A stretch of 64,000 nucleotides of DNA from Symbiodinium kawagutii (Eukaryota > Sar > Dinophyceae > Suessiales > Symbiodiniaceae). The stretch spans positions 1 through 64,000 of the forward strand of contig VSDK01025463.1 of NCBI GenBank assembly GCA_009767595.1, written 5' to 3'. A model generated the notes under the pieces. The model did not search any database and was not told the origin of the DNA. It saw only the letters and a program-made list of their open reading frames with translations. Positions within the stretch are counted from its first letter, which is position 1. Each line of letters begins with the position of its first letter. Shown in pieces: positions 20,601-28,345 of this stretch. Position numbers and translations under genes: made by a program.

Positions 20601-22557
20601 AACAATCAAGAATCAAGCCGATCTTGGTGAGGTGATCCATACCTACAAGAATGGGCACTAGCATGTCATCAGTGAACCATGGTTGATCATAATCAGGTGG
20701 ATTCTGGAGAGCATACACTTCAAAGGTCGCATCGTGGTTCAGAGAGCTGGTGATGGAGGTGTGATAAAGTGCTTGTCCCCACTTACCAGATCCATAGCGG
20801 AAGTAGGGTCGCTTCTGCTCATTGAAGCTCACTTGAACATTGGGATCAGTTTGGCGAAGGAAACCAATGAGTCGTTTGATGGAAGCTTCTGGACCGGCAG
20901 AGGCTGTGGCACCACAATCAACCATACCAAAACCAGGAGGTACTGAACGATGTACTGGAGCACCCGTGGCATAGAGCTCTAAGGGATACATATCCATCTC
21001 CAACGCATACATGTCCATGCCATACACATTGACGGAGGTGGGTTTACCCTTGGTGAACTTGCCCTTCCCCTTGGACATGGCATAGAGATCTGGATACCAT
21101 TGACTACCATCATCCCAACCAAAGTACATACCATCCTTCGATTTTCCCTTGGAACTCTTCCCCTTTGATTTGTTTGAGAGATACGCATCCAGTTCTGCTG
21201 GTGACAATGACTTCCCATAGCCCTTGCCCTTGCGAAAACTGGGATGAAAACGATCAGGACAATCTCTGACAAAATGGGGACCACCACAATGATGACACTT
21301 GATAGTACTCGAACTAGATGGTGCATTCTTACCAAAACCTCTATCCTTTCGAAGTTGTTGAGTTGCCTGTTGGGCCTGACTCCATGTTCGACGGGCTTCA
21401 AGAGCCAGTGCCTGGGCAGCTTTTTCGGCTTCCACGGCCTCGATCAGGATGGGGTCTGCTGAATCGAGGTCCTTCTCATCAGGAGGTGGAGGGTGTTCAC
21501 CATCCGCTACCCATGCATCCATTGGAGGAATCCAATCATCATCCTGCTCAGGCCACTCAGACCATGCTGCCAGCTGAGATTCCAGTGAATCTGAGGGCCA
21601 AGACTGTTCGGTCCACATGTGATAGCCTGCCGCAGATGAAGATGGATACTTGGTTCCAACCAACTGATCATCCCACAAGGTTTGAAGCGCAGCAGAAACA
21701 CTCAAATAGTCCAACTTGTTGGCCGTAGTGGCTAGGACATCACGCCACTCATCTGGACTCAACGAAGCTGCTACCAAAAGTCTCCAACCACGAAGGACAT
21801 CCAAAATGAATGAATCAGCACTGCTCAAGCCAGAAAAATCAGGCATAGCACCAGAACCCTTGGATCCAGCGGAACCTTTTGGGGACGGAGAACCACCAGG
21901 TTTCGGGCGATCAGGAGAACCTCCGGTTTCCTTGGTCTCTGATCCCGCTGGTGATTGCTGAGGCAACTCTGTATATGCTTCACGATCCGGGACACTGTTG
22001 TTGTCCTCATGCACTGATTGCTCCTTAGTCGATTGCTCCCTGTGCCAATTGCTCCAGCGACGACGCTGTTTCCATTGCCAGTCATCATCATCAGAGCCAG
22101 GAGACATGTCGGGGAGGTCAAACACACGTTTGGCTGGGTCAATGCCATCCCCCTGCTCTTCCTTCAATTGCAGCAGGGCTTCCTGGAATTCCTCAAATCC
22201 AAGAGTCTCTCGGACCAGAAAACTACCAATCGGCTCTTGGGGTCGTCTACGGAAATTGAAGTACTCCGCCATGATTGCTGCAGCATTTGGAAGAGACCTG
22301 CGGACAAGTGGTGATGCTGAGAATCGTTGCAGAAGAATGGAAACGCCATCTTCTACATCGAAATCCCTCTGGGACCATGACATCGCCAACAATCTCGCAG
22401 ATCCTGTGAGTCGACTGATCAGCTTGCTCGCCACGTATCGACGTTGAGACGACTTAGTCGCTCCAACAAACCAACCAATCTCCTTGACATATCGACGCCA
22501 GGTGCGTGATGAACCATCCCATGTTGGCACAGAAGAATCGCTAATCTTCGACAGCAT
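14641..22557 (-). CDS. Gag-Pol polyprotein of copia element 1 with methyltransferase-like domain
   Basis: The first in-frame ATG is at 22557; the frame is open up to 22686 but only from a TTG inside the LTR. Product 2638 aa. Domains with approximate residues: Gag; zinc knuckle CHHCGGPHFVRDC at 421-433, one residue shorter than the usual C-x2-C-x4-H-x4-C; protease DCGA at 547-550; a Ser/Gly/His-rich stretch 772-990 that overlaps a second ORF in the +1 frame; Lys-rich segment 1058-1067; methyltransferase-like domain 1130-1330 with FCAPESWLTAASRAEG, VSTRC (Cys1189) and EWP (1242-1244); integrase with H1412/H1417/C1445/C1448 and D1479, D1547, E1583; QATTTQATTTQ repeat around 1842-1860; RT with LDLSTAF and HVDDF (Asp 2240-2241); RNase H ending near SDCMTKK. 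The stop is in the 3' LTR. It should make particles, cleave itself, reverse transcribe and integrate. There is no stop or frameshift, and the length is well above the roughly 1300-1500 aa usual for plant or fungal copia. Confidence 0.92.
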   Translation of the reverse strand: MLSKISDSSVPTWDGSSRTWRRYVKEIGWFVGATKSSQRRYVASKLISRLTGSARLLAMSWSQRDFDVEDGVSILLQRFSASPLVRRSLPNAAAIMAEYFNFRRRPQEPIGSFLVRETLGFEEFQEALLQLKEEQGDGIDPAKRVFDLPDMSPGSDDDDWQWKQRRRWSNWHREQSTKEQSVHEDNNSVPDREAYTELPQQSPAGSETKETGGSPDRPKPGGSPSPKGSAGSKGSGAMPDFSGLSSADSFILDVLRGWRLLVAASLSPDEWRDVLATTANKLDYLSVSAALQTLWDDQLVGTKYPSSSAAGYHMWTEQSWPSDSLESQLAAWSEWPEQDDDWIPPMDAWVADGEHPPPPDEKDLDSADPILIEAVEAEKAAQALALEARRTWSQAQQATQQLRKDRGFGKNAPSSSSTIKCHHCGGPHFVRDCPDRFHPSFRKGKGYGKSLSPAELDAYLSNKSKGKSSKGKSKDGMYFGWDDGSQWYPDLYAMSKGKGKFTKGKPTSVNVYGMDMYALEMDMYPLELYATGAPVHRSVPPGFGMVDCGATASAGPEASIKRLIGFLRQTDPNVQVSFNEQKRPYFRYGSGKWGQALYHTSITSSLNHDATFEVYALQNPPDYDQPWFTDDMLVPILVGMDHLTKIGLILDCCDGYSVNANEPPHKPYVMQKNSKGHFMMDLAHYLLGSTIDTEATNQQLAAELFTEARNPEDHDFSGGGDWYELAVLHHEHVPPVAHEHVEAFTISSSSDRRMLFDQMVQRRINAHHGVAVDHQVSQSSSTSTHGHEGSTPGSQQGVGSRQTRSPFRSQVMALLRETRLLGDRIQRLCPMAALQGVRSSSEVHPSSGLPGQVPAVGPQADPRSDGSVEGTPGTPESQPNSCHGRPDDRPVDVPGPHPQPRAATEGPEGSLHDAPEQVRGHAQFEASILDRTQQEEGHRCGVGYSHQGRAGQTLAACSIPCCGSDSGRGCGVGGGLGPSGLSQPGEAGALSDDADSSVVEAVTKMDRIPGSYEVQYEEVAAVPYGDFPLLSEEAQLQAIQMEFMISQEEHSSTKTSKPKKKKNSKNKQSTTTSRPLWQDAQTSASTSSTSSTSPLPWRVIKATVAFLAMMTLAVHTGLRDFLQEGRVDGWEMFCAPESWLTAASRAEGLKFNRINLHQGFDLYKPRTYEILREKYKKEKPKRIWVSTRCTYFCPFTSLNYRTEEEKQVLASRRRHERSMYRLLIPFLLEIVEQDPSVEIYWEWPTRSFGWSEYWLQRLQAGLHALGRPWQFARIDGCRYGMRSSRGGFIQKSWSIATTSERFYHRFKAKTCNGSHQHDRIQGVETAKSAFYPWRMCVAIAQAWKAELYPERLLHALHAPVSPLISEDEHLQALGLLEDHLDFFPKEKQAEPKDYVPTKEEADRWNVHLLKYHRASGHPNNYNLARILRDAGRPRWQVKAALELRCEECAATKLGGISSGRIPPASMRPLPRAWECVGIDCIEWSPPGHSKKLTVLVMMDLATKFKATRILFECDPYKQKTETTDQLLEAISQLWLQDKPKPLFLVPDNAKSMISKKMSEVLSEMNITLDPPAPKESWAHGLLERAVQEVKDVATKMQLSSADLSPATCLALATHALNATEFVKGYTSFQWVYGQQPTLTLEDEQSLPSTVEDSTGGEYSALLQRRQQAEDIARQVKATRTLNKLDNSKVQQPLQTFAPMDMVKIWRKMSDVSGPRGGRKKTGRPHWIGPGRVVFHEQINGQHPQDERKHIVWVVIGGTMHRCSVHSVRRVSPRERLEFELHQPEDVSKWRTLADLLPQRSYVDVVPEEPQPDEEDLPDLPLQPNTETFMQPTYRHTYKHSPQATTTQATTTQATTTQATTQSTTTTLQAIPEATPVNNYDPSFMPNDEDEEMTTGNTGLGSGVPTLEERSTSSRARLLDSAASSQPSVKRLKSDDEDLLIIQHLETVEELFVLEVDLDLSSSHQKKKMLDNPSLFLAQKLRDCEVRLEKLRPEHRELFRRAKLKEVNSFLSNKAVRRCEDALEEETARKSGRLMRCRWVLTWKPTPEESMDEAWKELQEKPHETTLTTDGKKKAKARIVLLGYEHPDLLSGNYRTASPVQSVLTRNLSYQMVMQNGWDIEGLDLSTAFLQTLPTEESKQLWTYGVKELRDAFDLPEYGILRILKDFYGSTTAPRNLWKSICETLKGLGALRIAGDPCFWLWRVPVNEPNLDKTKILDNSEDMTNKPVEYKTLGFMSAHVDDFHRAGDDRDPRWLAIKAKVDKVYKWGQLKKNEYRHAGTDLSMRHDPVYGRCLVVDQQYYIEMLEDVQIEPQRFSMTNATMSAKEISACRGAIGALQWVAVQTQPLACARCNLLLSDLAGQPTIAVAQEIQALIKELRQNSTVLKFFRVPKVDHWTQMVIVSLGDQAHANRDKGGSTGGLLVFLSNQDLAMGVPSPMVLVTWKTWKLKRVAIGTNDGEVQSLVEAEDVLFRTRMLWASINAAGSTFAGDRGDLLAASEEEASMVPGLLCTDSMGGYDSIIVNESPLLGLSNTRSAIQAYQLKESLPRCGTKLLWLASDWNLSDCMTKKKPECRKSMEWFFKHRIWMLKFDPSFVQSARKERAIKGTPMQQLEQSWTLNSSEFWGDAIHHQITTCQVNT
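14684..14695 (-). other. polypurine-like tract of copia element 1
   Basis: The coding strand reads TTTTGGGGTGA immediately before the 3' LTR. Element 2 has nearly the same sequence (CTTTGGGGTG) at the matching place. Confidence 0.5.
19587..20243 (-). CDS. overprinted +1-frame ORF (ORF X1) inside copia element 1
   Basis: 218 codons in the +1 frame relative to the polyprotein, between protease and the methyltransferase-like domain, ending at its own stop just before the main frame regains protein-like composition. It looks more like a real protein than the main frame here: a Cys/His cluster (CYGKH, then WQHCKVCGLRVKYIPRVGY), a helix MSQDRIRNHELQLRALKDHC with heptad-like spacing, and an acidic tail. 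The main frame over the same DNA is low-complexity and disordered-looking. The first listed codon need not be the start; entry could be by +1 frameshifting after the protease. Function unknown; nucleic-acid binding is a guess from the Cys/His cluster. Confidence 0.55.
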   Translation of the reverse strand: MIIKFLSHRRLRPMATRAAPLDHNKELGPDRQDPRSGPKSWPCYGKHVSLETGSNGSAQWQHCKVCGLRVKYIPRVGYQAKYPQLDHKLTQEVMDQLKVHLEPLNHNPTRAMVDLMTDLLMSQDRIRNHELQLRALKDHCTMLQNKFEAMLNSKPASSTEPSKKKDIDVVWATLTKEEQDRLLQLAQSRAVEVIPDEDVELVEDSAHPGYPSRAKQEP

Positions 22558-22609
22558 TGTGACCACCGCAGAGCGCACAATGGAGCGTATGGAGCCGGGC
22601 CTAGGAGCA

Positions 22610-22625
22610 CCGCGCTCCGCTACCA
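22610..22625 (-). other. primer-binding site of copia element 1
   Basis: One base inside the 5' LTR the coding strand reads TGGTAGCGGAGCGCGG. TGGTAGC is the complement of a tRNA 3' end ...GCTACCA, as in eukaryotic initiator Met tRNA, the usual primer of copia elements. The exact tRNA is not in the window. Confidence 0.6.
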
Positions 22626-22626
22626 A

Positions 22627-22887
22627 TTCAGGTAGCCAGTTTAGAAATCCAACCGTTCCAAACAGCAATGATGTCGAAGGTTTCAAACCGCGATGAGATC
22701 AAATGGCTAACTGATAGCCAAACACACGAGGCAAGCTCACTGCCCCTTTTCCATGCCGAAGCGCCACATCAGATGGCACAAGTGGGCCCACTATTTGGGC
22801 CGAAATCGGTAGGCCAAGCATCAGCGAACTTCAGGACCATGAACTCACGTGTTGACCTGGCAGGTGGTGATTTGATGGTGAATTGCA
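22627..22887 (-). repeat. 5' LTR of copia element 1
   Basis: 261 bp, identical by eye to 14423-14683. Expected to carry the element's promoter. The polyprotein frame is open from position 22686 inside this LTR, but has no ATG until 22557. Confidence 0.95.
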
Positions 22888-22892
22888 GATAC
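22888..22892. repeat. target site duplication, right copy (GATAC)
   Basis: Matches 14418-14422 exactly and defines the outer border of element 1. Confidence 0.9.
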
Positions 22893-24252
22893 CCTTTTGG
22901 TCACCTTGCGTTCCAGGGGTCCTGTGACAAGAATGCTGGATAGGAAGGTCGCGCAGCGTCTCTCCCACTCATCACCCTCCAAGGATCCCGGCTGGCTGTG
23001 TACAAGTCATCCTGGTGATCAACCGGATGCCCAGTGGTACTCTTGGGGTGTCTCGGATTTTGAAGAACGCTGTTTGAGAGATGGATGTGTAGGCATATGT
23101 GTACATATGTAAATTAAAACAACAGTCCTCAACTTTTCCTTGGAACATGTGCCAAGACTTTCCAGTTGGATCCACAATTGAGACACATCTTTTGCACAGA
23201 AGGAGGTAAATACACATTTCATCTTATGAATGTTGAGGGTGTCACATTACAGCCAAGTCATTTGTGGTTTCCCTGCAAAAAAACCAATGACTTCATATTG
23301 TATACATAGATGGAGTGCTCGTCGCGAGCCGCACACACTCTGAACTCTCAACCCCGTATGGTTTGGGTTCAATCACTGCTACCCCTTGCCGCACACATCC
23401 CTAAAAAGGATTTGAACTGGCAAGCTGTCGGATTGTCATAACAAGTTAAGGCCCTAAAACCAGCTAGCCACATATCCACTATGGTGTACGGACTATGGGA
23501 TCTATGGATCCTATCCCCTCTCTTATCTCTCTTAGAAGGGGCCGGCGTACCAACAATAATGACAAACATATTTGGTCTCTCACTTTGAACTGCTTAAGCG
23601 TTCGTATTATTTGACAAATTGATTGTAACCATCATGAATAAAGATACTAATCACTTAAGTTAATCAGTGATACTGATATGAACTATCATTTTTCAGTGAT
23701 GTTGAAATTAATTAATGAAGAGACTATTCATCAAAATCCAGGGAATTTACTTGCGAGCGCCCGTGAAGAAAAGGCAACGCTATATCTTGAGAGTGGGCAG
23801 ATTGAGGCGAGCTGGTGATTTCGTTCTGGCGTGAATGCATGGGGACTCTGTGAGAACTTGCCTCCATGATCCTATCCCTGGATCTCGTGGTAGGCTGAAA
23901 AAAATCAAACTCACCATTGAGACGCTTCTCGGCCCTTTATATCACGGCGCCATGTGGCAAACATTTTTGACTGATTGATTCCTTTGGCCACACTGATTTG
24001 CATGAGGAGAGCAATCAGCCAACCAAGGCTGAACAAATCTGCCAGAAAGAGGGAATGCAACCGCTAGTGACTACTGGTGGATACTGGTGGGGAAAAGGGC
24101 ATGACGTGCCGTGATGCCCCGTGACGCCCATGACGCCCTAGCATGATATAGCCTTTGGGGTAGAGAAATGTACTTTCGTGGAACGACCATTGTTTAAATA
24201 GCCTCTGGACTTGCTGGGGATTACCACTGTTTATGGTGTCTTGGTTCACAAC
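22893..24252. other. non-coding stretch right of element 1
   Basis: No domain or convincing exon. A loose B-box-like GGGTTCAATC occurs near 23366 without a matching A box. Confidence 0.4.
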
Positions 24253-24347
24253 CAGCTCTGGAACCCACCGCGGAAATCCATCGGCGGGAACCCTCCTCAG
24301 CTTCCTCGGTTCGTTTGGCTCGCACGTGCCGGCCACGCTCACGTTCC
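24253..24347 (-). CDS. candidate exon upstream of copia element 1
   Basis: Between a GCTGCCACAG acceptor and a GT donor (24252-24251) the frame reads NVSVAGTCEPNEPRKLRRVP then ADGFPRWVPEL. The two other frames are Arg/Glu-biased shadows. It may belong to the unrecognised gene ending at 10611, in which case element 1 sits in its intron. Confidence 0.45.
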
Positions 24348-25718
24348 CTGTGGCAGCATGATGAAGGGGCAATGATGGTTGATGATTGGTTGATGATGGT
24401 TGATGATTGGTTGATTGTGGGCACAAATACAGCGAACTCTCATTTCTGCTGCATTGGTATGTTTTTGTTGCGATCTTTGATGGCTCACTCCAAATCAGGA
24501 CAATTTCGGATGTATGTGGTAGTTCCAAACACCACCATGCTGTAGGATTACCGGTGATCGCCCCCCGCCAAGAGCCAACTCAATCGTTGGGCCAGTAGCC
24601 GTAGCAACCATCTGCTACTGCCAGGGGCCGGTTGATCTATGATCATTGAACATGTGCGTGTCACCAATGAATTGAAATCCCCAACCATTCGGCTTGGAGA
24701 TGGTCATCAACCCAGCAGTAAAGATAAATTGCTCGCCATAACGACAAATTTTCAATTGCCGGTGGGTGATTAGCGCCCCAAATCAATGCATAACTTGAGG
24801 GATGATTTATGGACCGGTCTGTTCATCATGACTGGAAAAAAGGGTTTCCAATGAATCAACAGTAAGGCCAGTAAGCATGGTCAATGAAAGGTCATAGAGG
24901 AGTAACCGACAATAACATGGAATATACCAACCAAATAACGGCTTGGTGTCAGCATGTCCTCTCAATTGTGATTGCTTACGGGCGGTTTGTAATCAACCAT
25001 CACCAGTGGACAATTCCAATGGCGGAAGGTCATACCAGCTGTGCCCCAGCTGAGTCGAAAAAAATCCTTGCATTCAATAAACGTGCAGCATCGAGGTATA
25101 TCCAGCTACTCTGATTCCTTGGGGATTTCAATCACGTATTCCCTGGTGTCTAAACAACCATGGTTTAATGATGAATCTTGCACAAATTGATCAAGCATAG
25201 TTTCAGTGGTGGAATCCTAGGGTGTTTTGATGATCCCCTAAACTGATCACCACAAAAAACATTGATAGCATATAGAATATCGATGAACAGCTCGCTTCCC
25301 CTGCTGCCTGCCCTTCGCGCGAAGCACAGCTCGGAGACTTTTCGCCATCGGAGCCCCGACCCTCAACACCCCCAACGGGTCCTGCTCCTTACCCCCACTG
25401 GGTCTCCTATCTCCAGGGAGACACCCCGCTGAGCCCGCCATTTTGCGGCGGCTCCTCAAAAGCGCCTTCGTCGCTTTTCACTTTGCACTGCTGGCGGCTC
25501 AGTTGCATAAAAGAGTTCTTGCAAAGCTCTTGGGCAGCCATTCTTGAGTTTGGTCTGCGTTGCCTTGTGTCAAAGAACCGGGTCTTCTCACTATGAATGA
25601 CGAAAAAACACCATAGATATTTGATGAGTTACTTTAAACCCTACATTACCATAAACATTATTGTAAACCCATTCAAAATCAACTTCCCCACAGCAACTAC
25701 TGTATGTCATCCTCGTTC
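24348..25718. other. non-coding spacer with GC-rich hairpin region
   Basis: Mostly AT-rich. The block 25280-25540 is GC-rich, with an inverted repeat (GAGCCCGCC...GGCGGCTC, about 25432-25457). Open frames there on both strands have no recognisable domain. Could be a structured RNA or a remnant; not resolved. Confidence 0.35.
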
Positions 25719-25862
25719 TTAACGCCACCTAGTCGTTCGTTTCAATGAGACGGCCTTGGAGGCCTTTCCGATGAACGACTTGCAGGCGCTCTTCAGCTTC
25801 GCCAAATCTTTCAGGGCTGCCGCCTCGGCGATGGCCCAGAGCGTTTTCTCGCCAATCATCTC
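25719..25862 (-). CDS. exon 3 of ankyrin-BTB gene, stop codon
   Basis: Starts after an ACAG acceptor that abuts the 10-base N run (25867-25876), reads EMIGEKTLWAIAEAAALKDL and continues to a TAA stop at 25719-25721. Confidence 0.85.
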   Translation of the reverse strand, partial: EMIGEKTLWAIAEAAALKDLAKLKSACKSFIGKASKAVSLKRTTRWR

Positions 25863-26180
25863 CTGTNNNNNNNNNNGAGCTGCCAAACCGTGTCCACTGA
25901 ACAGTGAAAGAGCATGTTGGCCATCATGGCCCATCATGGTTGGAACATGCTTGAAAATTTCGCAAAAAAAACGGGTTGGATAGAAACCTCTATGCACAAT
26001 CATTGATTGTGACAATGCCATCATCTCTCCGCCAGTCCGAAACAACAGAGCACCACAAAACGGCAACCAATGCTTCAAGAGGACTCCCAAGAGACAGAGA
26101 GGGTTCAGATGGAACATGTGTACGACGACTGCCATGTTATAGATGATTGTGGCATTCCTCTCTTGTTGACCATCCTGGTT

Positions 26181-26211
<31 letters not shown>

Positions 26212-26215
26212 TTGT

Positions 26216-26261
<46 letters not shown>

Positions 26262-27240
26262 GCAGCTTTTTACAGTGAACGACGGACTACCACCTGCCAG
26301 ACCTGCAAGACCTCCTCAAGAATTCCAACCACAACACCGATCTGCCAGCGATGAGCCAAGTCCAACGCGGCCAAGGTATCTTCGCAACTGGATTCGAAGC
26401 TGCTGCTGGAGCATGTGTAGAGAATCTCCAGGACAAGTCGCACGGCGCTACTGGAAGCATCTCTCACTTCGATCTGCCCCGTTTCGCCTGAAACTTGGCA
26501 AAGGAAATTCTATCCCGTATACCACAAACTGGGTGGATGCACTATATGGGGTTTGGTCCATACAACCTGGTGAACCCCCCTCAAGAGAAAGTCTCCCTGT
26601 TACTTTAACCGGGGAGAGTAGCCTCATCGCTGCTACAACACACAATCAACAACCTCCGGGGAGCCCACTGCTGACCTTCCTTCATGGACGAGCCGAGCAT
26701 GGCTTTCAGCACGGGAGATGCCTCTTGAAGTACCAGAGAATGGGCGGTGACCGGCCCACCGGCGGTTTGAAAACTCACATCGTGCGATGATGTGGAACCC
26801 AGAATGCGTTCCCAAAGGTCCACAACGCCCTTGTCAACACGGACTTGATGTCGCTGAGGCGTCGCCTTCAAAGCTGCAAGTGTTAGCCGCTGGATCATGC
26901 CAACATACCCAAGTAAAGCAAGTATGTCGAGGACTGATTTGCCAGAAAGGGAATGTTCCTTTTCCTGCCCGGTTATCATCCGCAACTTGATGAGTGGCAG
27001 TGGCGAGCCAGCTGGAAATCTGTAAGTGGGATCAGCACCCTGCTTCACCAGCCACTCCATGATGTTGAAGTGCGTCTTGTCCGCCCCAAACGAAACCGCC
27101 CTGGCAAGTGCGGCCAACAACGGCGTCATGGAATCCCCGGGATTCGGCTTGTTCCAATCCACATCTCTGTGAGAGAGCCGCTCCAGCGCCTCCCAATCTC
27201 CTGCTTGCACTGCTGCCCAAAGCAAGTGCTCCAAATCCAT
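25719..27240 (-). CDS. ankyrin-repeat and BTB/POZ domain protein, three exons, complete
   Basis: Exons 26676-27240, 26303-26487 and 25719-25862 (565, 185 and 144 nt, total 894 nt, 297 aa plus stop). ATG at 27240 in gcgccATGG context. Splice junctions are GT-AG and phase-matched (1 to 2, 0 to 0). Residues 1-120 are ankyrin-like (LLWAAVQAGDWEALERL, TPLLAAL, EWLVKQGADP). Residues about 150-270 form a BTB/POZ fold (SSHDVSFQTAGGPVTAHSLV, LQEASPVLKAMLG, LVLEILYTCS, LDLAHRWQIG). The C-terminus (TLWAIAEAAALKDLAKLK, ACKSFI) matches the helical end typical of dinoflagellate ankyrin-BTB proteins. BTB domains dimerise and often act as substrate adaptors for CUL3 ubiquitin ligases; the partner here is unknown. 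The only gap (10 N) is in intron 2. Confidence 0.85.
25867..25876. other. assembly gap (10 N) in intron 2 of the ankyrin-BTB gene
   Basis: Ten N directly next to the acceptor of exon 3; the true intron length is unknown. Confidence 0.95.
26176..26264. repeat. TTG triplet microsatellite
   Basis: (TTG)n with a few changes over about 85 bp, inside intron 2 of the ankyrin-BTB gene. Source of artefact poly-Val and poly-Leu frames on the plus strand. Confidence 0.9.
26303..26487 (-). CDS. exon 2 of ankyrin-BTB gene
   Basis: Acceptor TTTCAG at 26488-26493, donor GT at 26302-26301. It joins exon 1 at a Gly codon and gives GETGQIEVRDASSSAVRLVL, the middle of the BTB fold. Confidence 0.85.
26676..27240 (-). 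CDS. exon 1 of ankyrin-BTB gene
   Basis: 188 codons plus one base. Starts MDLEHLLWAAVQAGDW and ends ...SSMKEG with a GT donor at 26675-26674. The frame runs on past the donor without domain support, which marks the exon end. Confidence 0.85.
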
Positions 27241-28096
27241 GGCGCAATGGTTTTCGATGGAAACTATACACAATCCTGTGGAGTGGGACATGATTAGTGT
27301 TTCAAGCATCTACTTTGATCATCCCAGTGACCATCATCCAAAATAAGTGTTTTTTCCATGATCTACATTTTTACCAGTACACAGGTGGTAAGCGGGGATT
27401 TTCCTGGCATTGTCTGCATATTGATCTGTTCTGGCTGCCAGGAACGGCGAATGTCAGGGCAGGATGGCCACCTTTCAAGACCAGCCATTTCGCGAAGTCG
27501 GTGGTCCGCAACCCGCAGGTTGTAGAAAGGAGTGCCACGGGCAGCTCAAGGCATGCATGGTAAACTTGGCTGATAGCATTGGTAAACTTTACCAGCATGG
27601 TAGCACTTTTCGATAAGTGTAGCCTAGCATGATTGGTAAAGCTATCATGGTAATTGGCTGATTAGCATAGGATGTAAAGCCTGGTAGCACTTTTCGATAC
27701 GTGTTCCAAGAAGTGTGACTCAGTGTCACAGGATCACTTGAACTATTCCAATAATTTTGAGTTTGTTCTTAAGGGTCTCCCAAGAATGATTATAGAATAA
27801 TGGTTTTGGTTGATGATGGCTGATTGATTGCTCATTATGGTCGGTAATAACTGTGAGAAAGACTGGTTAATAGTGGACAATTGAATTAACATGCCCAAAA
27901 TGCATCAACACTAAAGCAACCACCAACTTTCAATAGCAAACCACCAACTAAAACCAACCAACACAACATGGACAATCCTGGACAGGTCGTATGAAGTCAA
28001 CAGTTTCCCCCTTTCAAACGGTCAAACAGGGACCGCTATCCCGGCTCCCACTCGCACGACATTGGCTATGGGTCAAGCGGTTGACCAACCAATTTC

Positions 28097-28215
28097 ATGG
28101 GGTATAATAACCAACCATTTCAAAGGGAAAACACACCATATTGTTTAATAGGGAAAACGAGCTGGTTAATGATAGGGGCACCAGGGGTACAGGATGAACT
28201 GACCCACAGCCATTT
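28097..28215. mobile_element. family B inverted-repeat element
   Basis: Starts GGGGTATAATAACCAACC and ends GGATGAACTGACCCACAGCC, with AATGATAGGGGCACCAGGGG inside. Close relatives lie at 41505-41600 and, reversed, at 37255-37372 and 39608-39725. The right end is 22 bp from the exon at 28237. Confidence 0.5.
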
Positions 28216-28236
28216 GCAACGATCGGATCTCCCCAC

Positions 28237-28345
28237 CAGGCCTCCGGATCTCTTCGCATTTGGTGGTCGCTTTTGTCAAGTCTTTCTCGGCTTCCAGCAA
28301 CCTGCCGGTCGCGGCGGCACGGGCACGTCTCCCATCGGGATTGGC
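28237..28345 (-). CDS. candidate coiled-coil exon of an unrecognised gene
   Basis: Acceptor GGGGCAG, donor GT at 28236-28235, 109 nt. Reads ANPDGRRARAAATGRLLEAE then KDLTKATTKCEEIRRP, a charged helical segment. It lies about 1 kb upstream of the ankyrin-BTB start on the same strand, so it belongs to the next gene in the array. No family assigned. Confidence 0.5.

Larger units (their letters stand above)
14423..22887 (-). mobile_element. complete Ty1/copia LTR retrotransposon (element 1), young insertion
   Basis: 8465 bp flanked by a perfect 5-bp target duplication GATAC (14418-14422 and 22888-22892). The two LTRs are 261 bp and identical by eye, so insertion is recent. On the coding (minus) strand the LTR starts TGCAAT and ends CCTGAA. 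A primer-binding site and a purine-rich tract lie just inside. One uninterrupted reading frame encodes zinc knuckle, protease, methyltransferase-like domain, integrase with D-x67-D-x35-E, reverse transcriptase and RNase H. Integrase before RT makes it Ty1/copia. It is probably in an intron of the gene with exons on both sides. It looks competent for its own transposition, though expression is not shown. Confidence 0.95.

Noticed and set aside
23332..23410. Possible tRNA from a GGGTTCAATC B-box-like sequence
   Set aside because: No A box and no cloverleaf could be drawn.
26070..26790. Plus-strand ORFs over the ankyrin-BTB gene
   Set aside because: Driven by the TTG repeat and antisense to confirmed exons.
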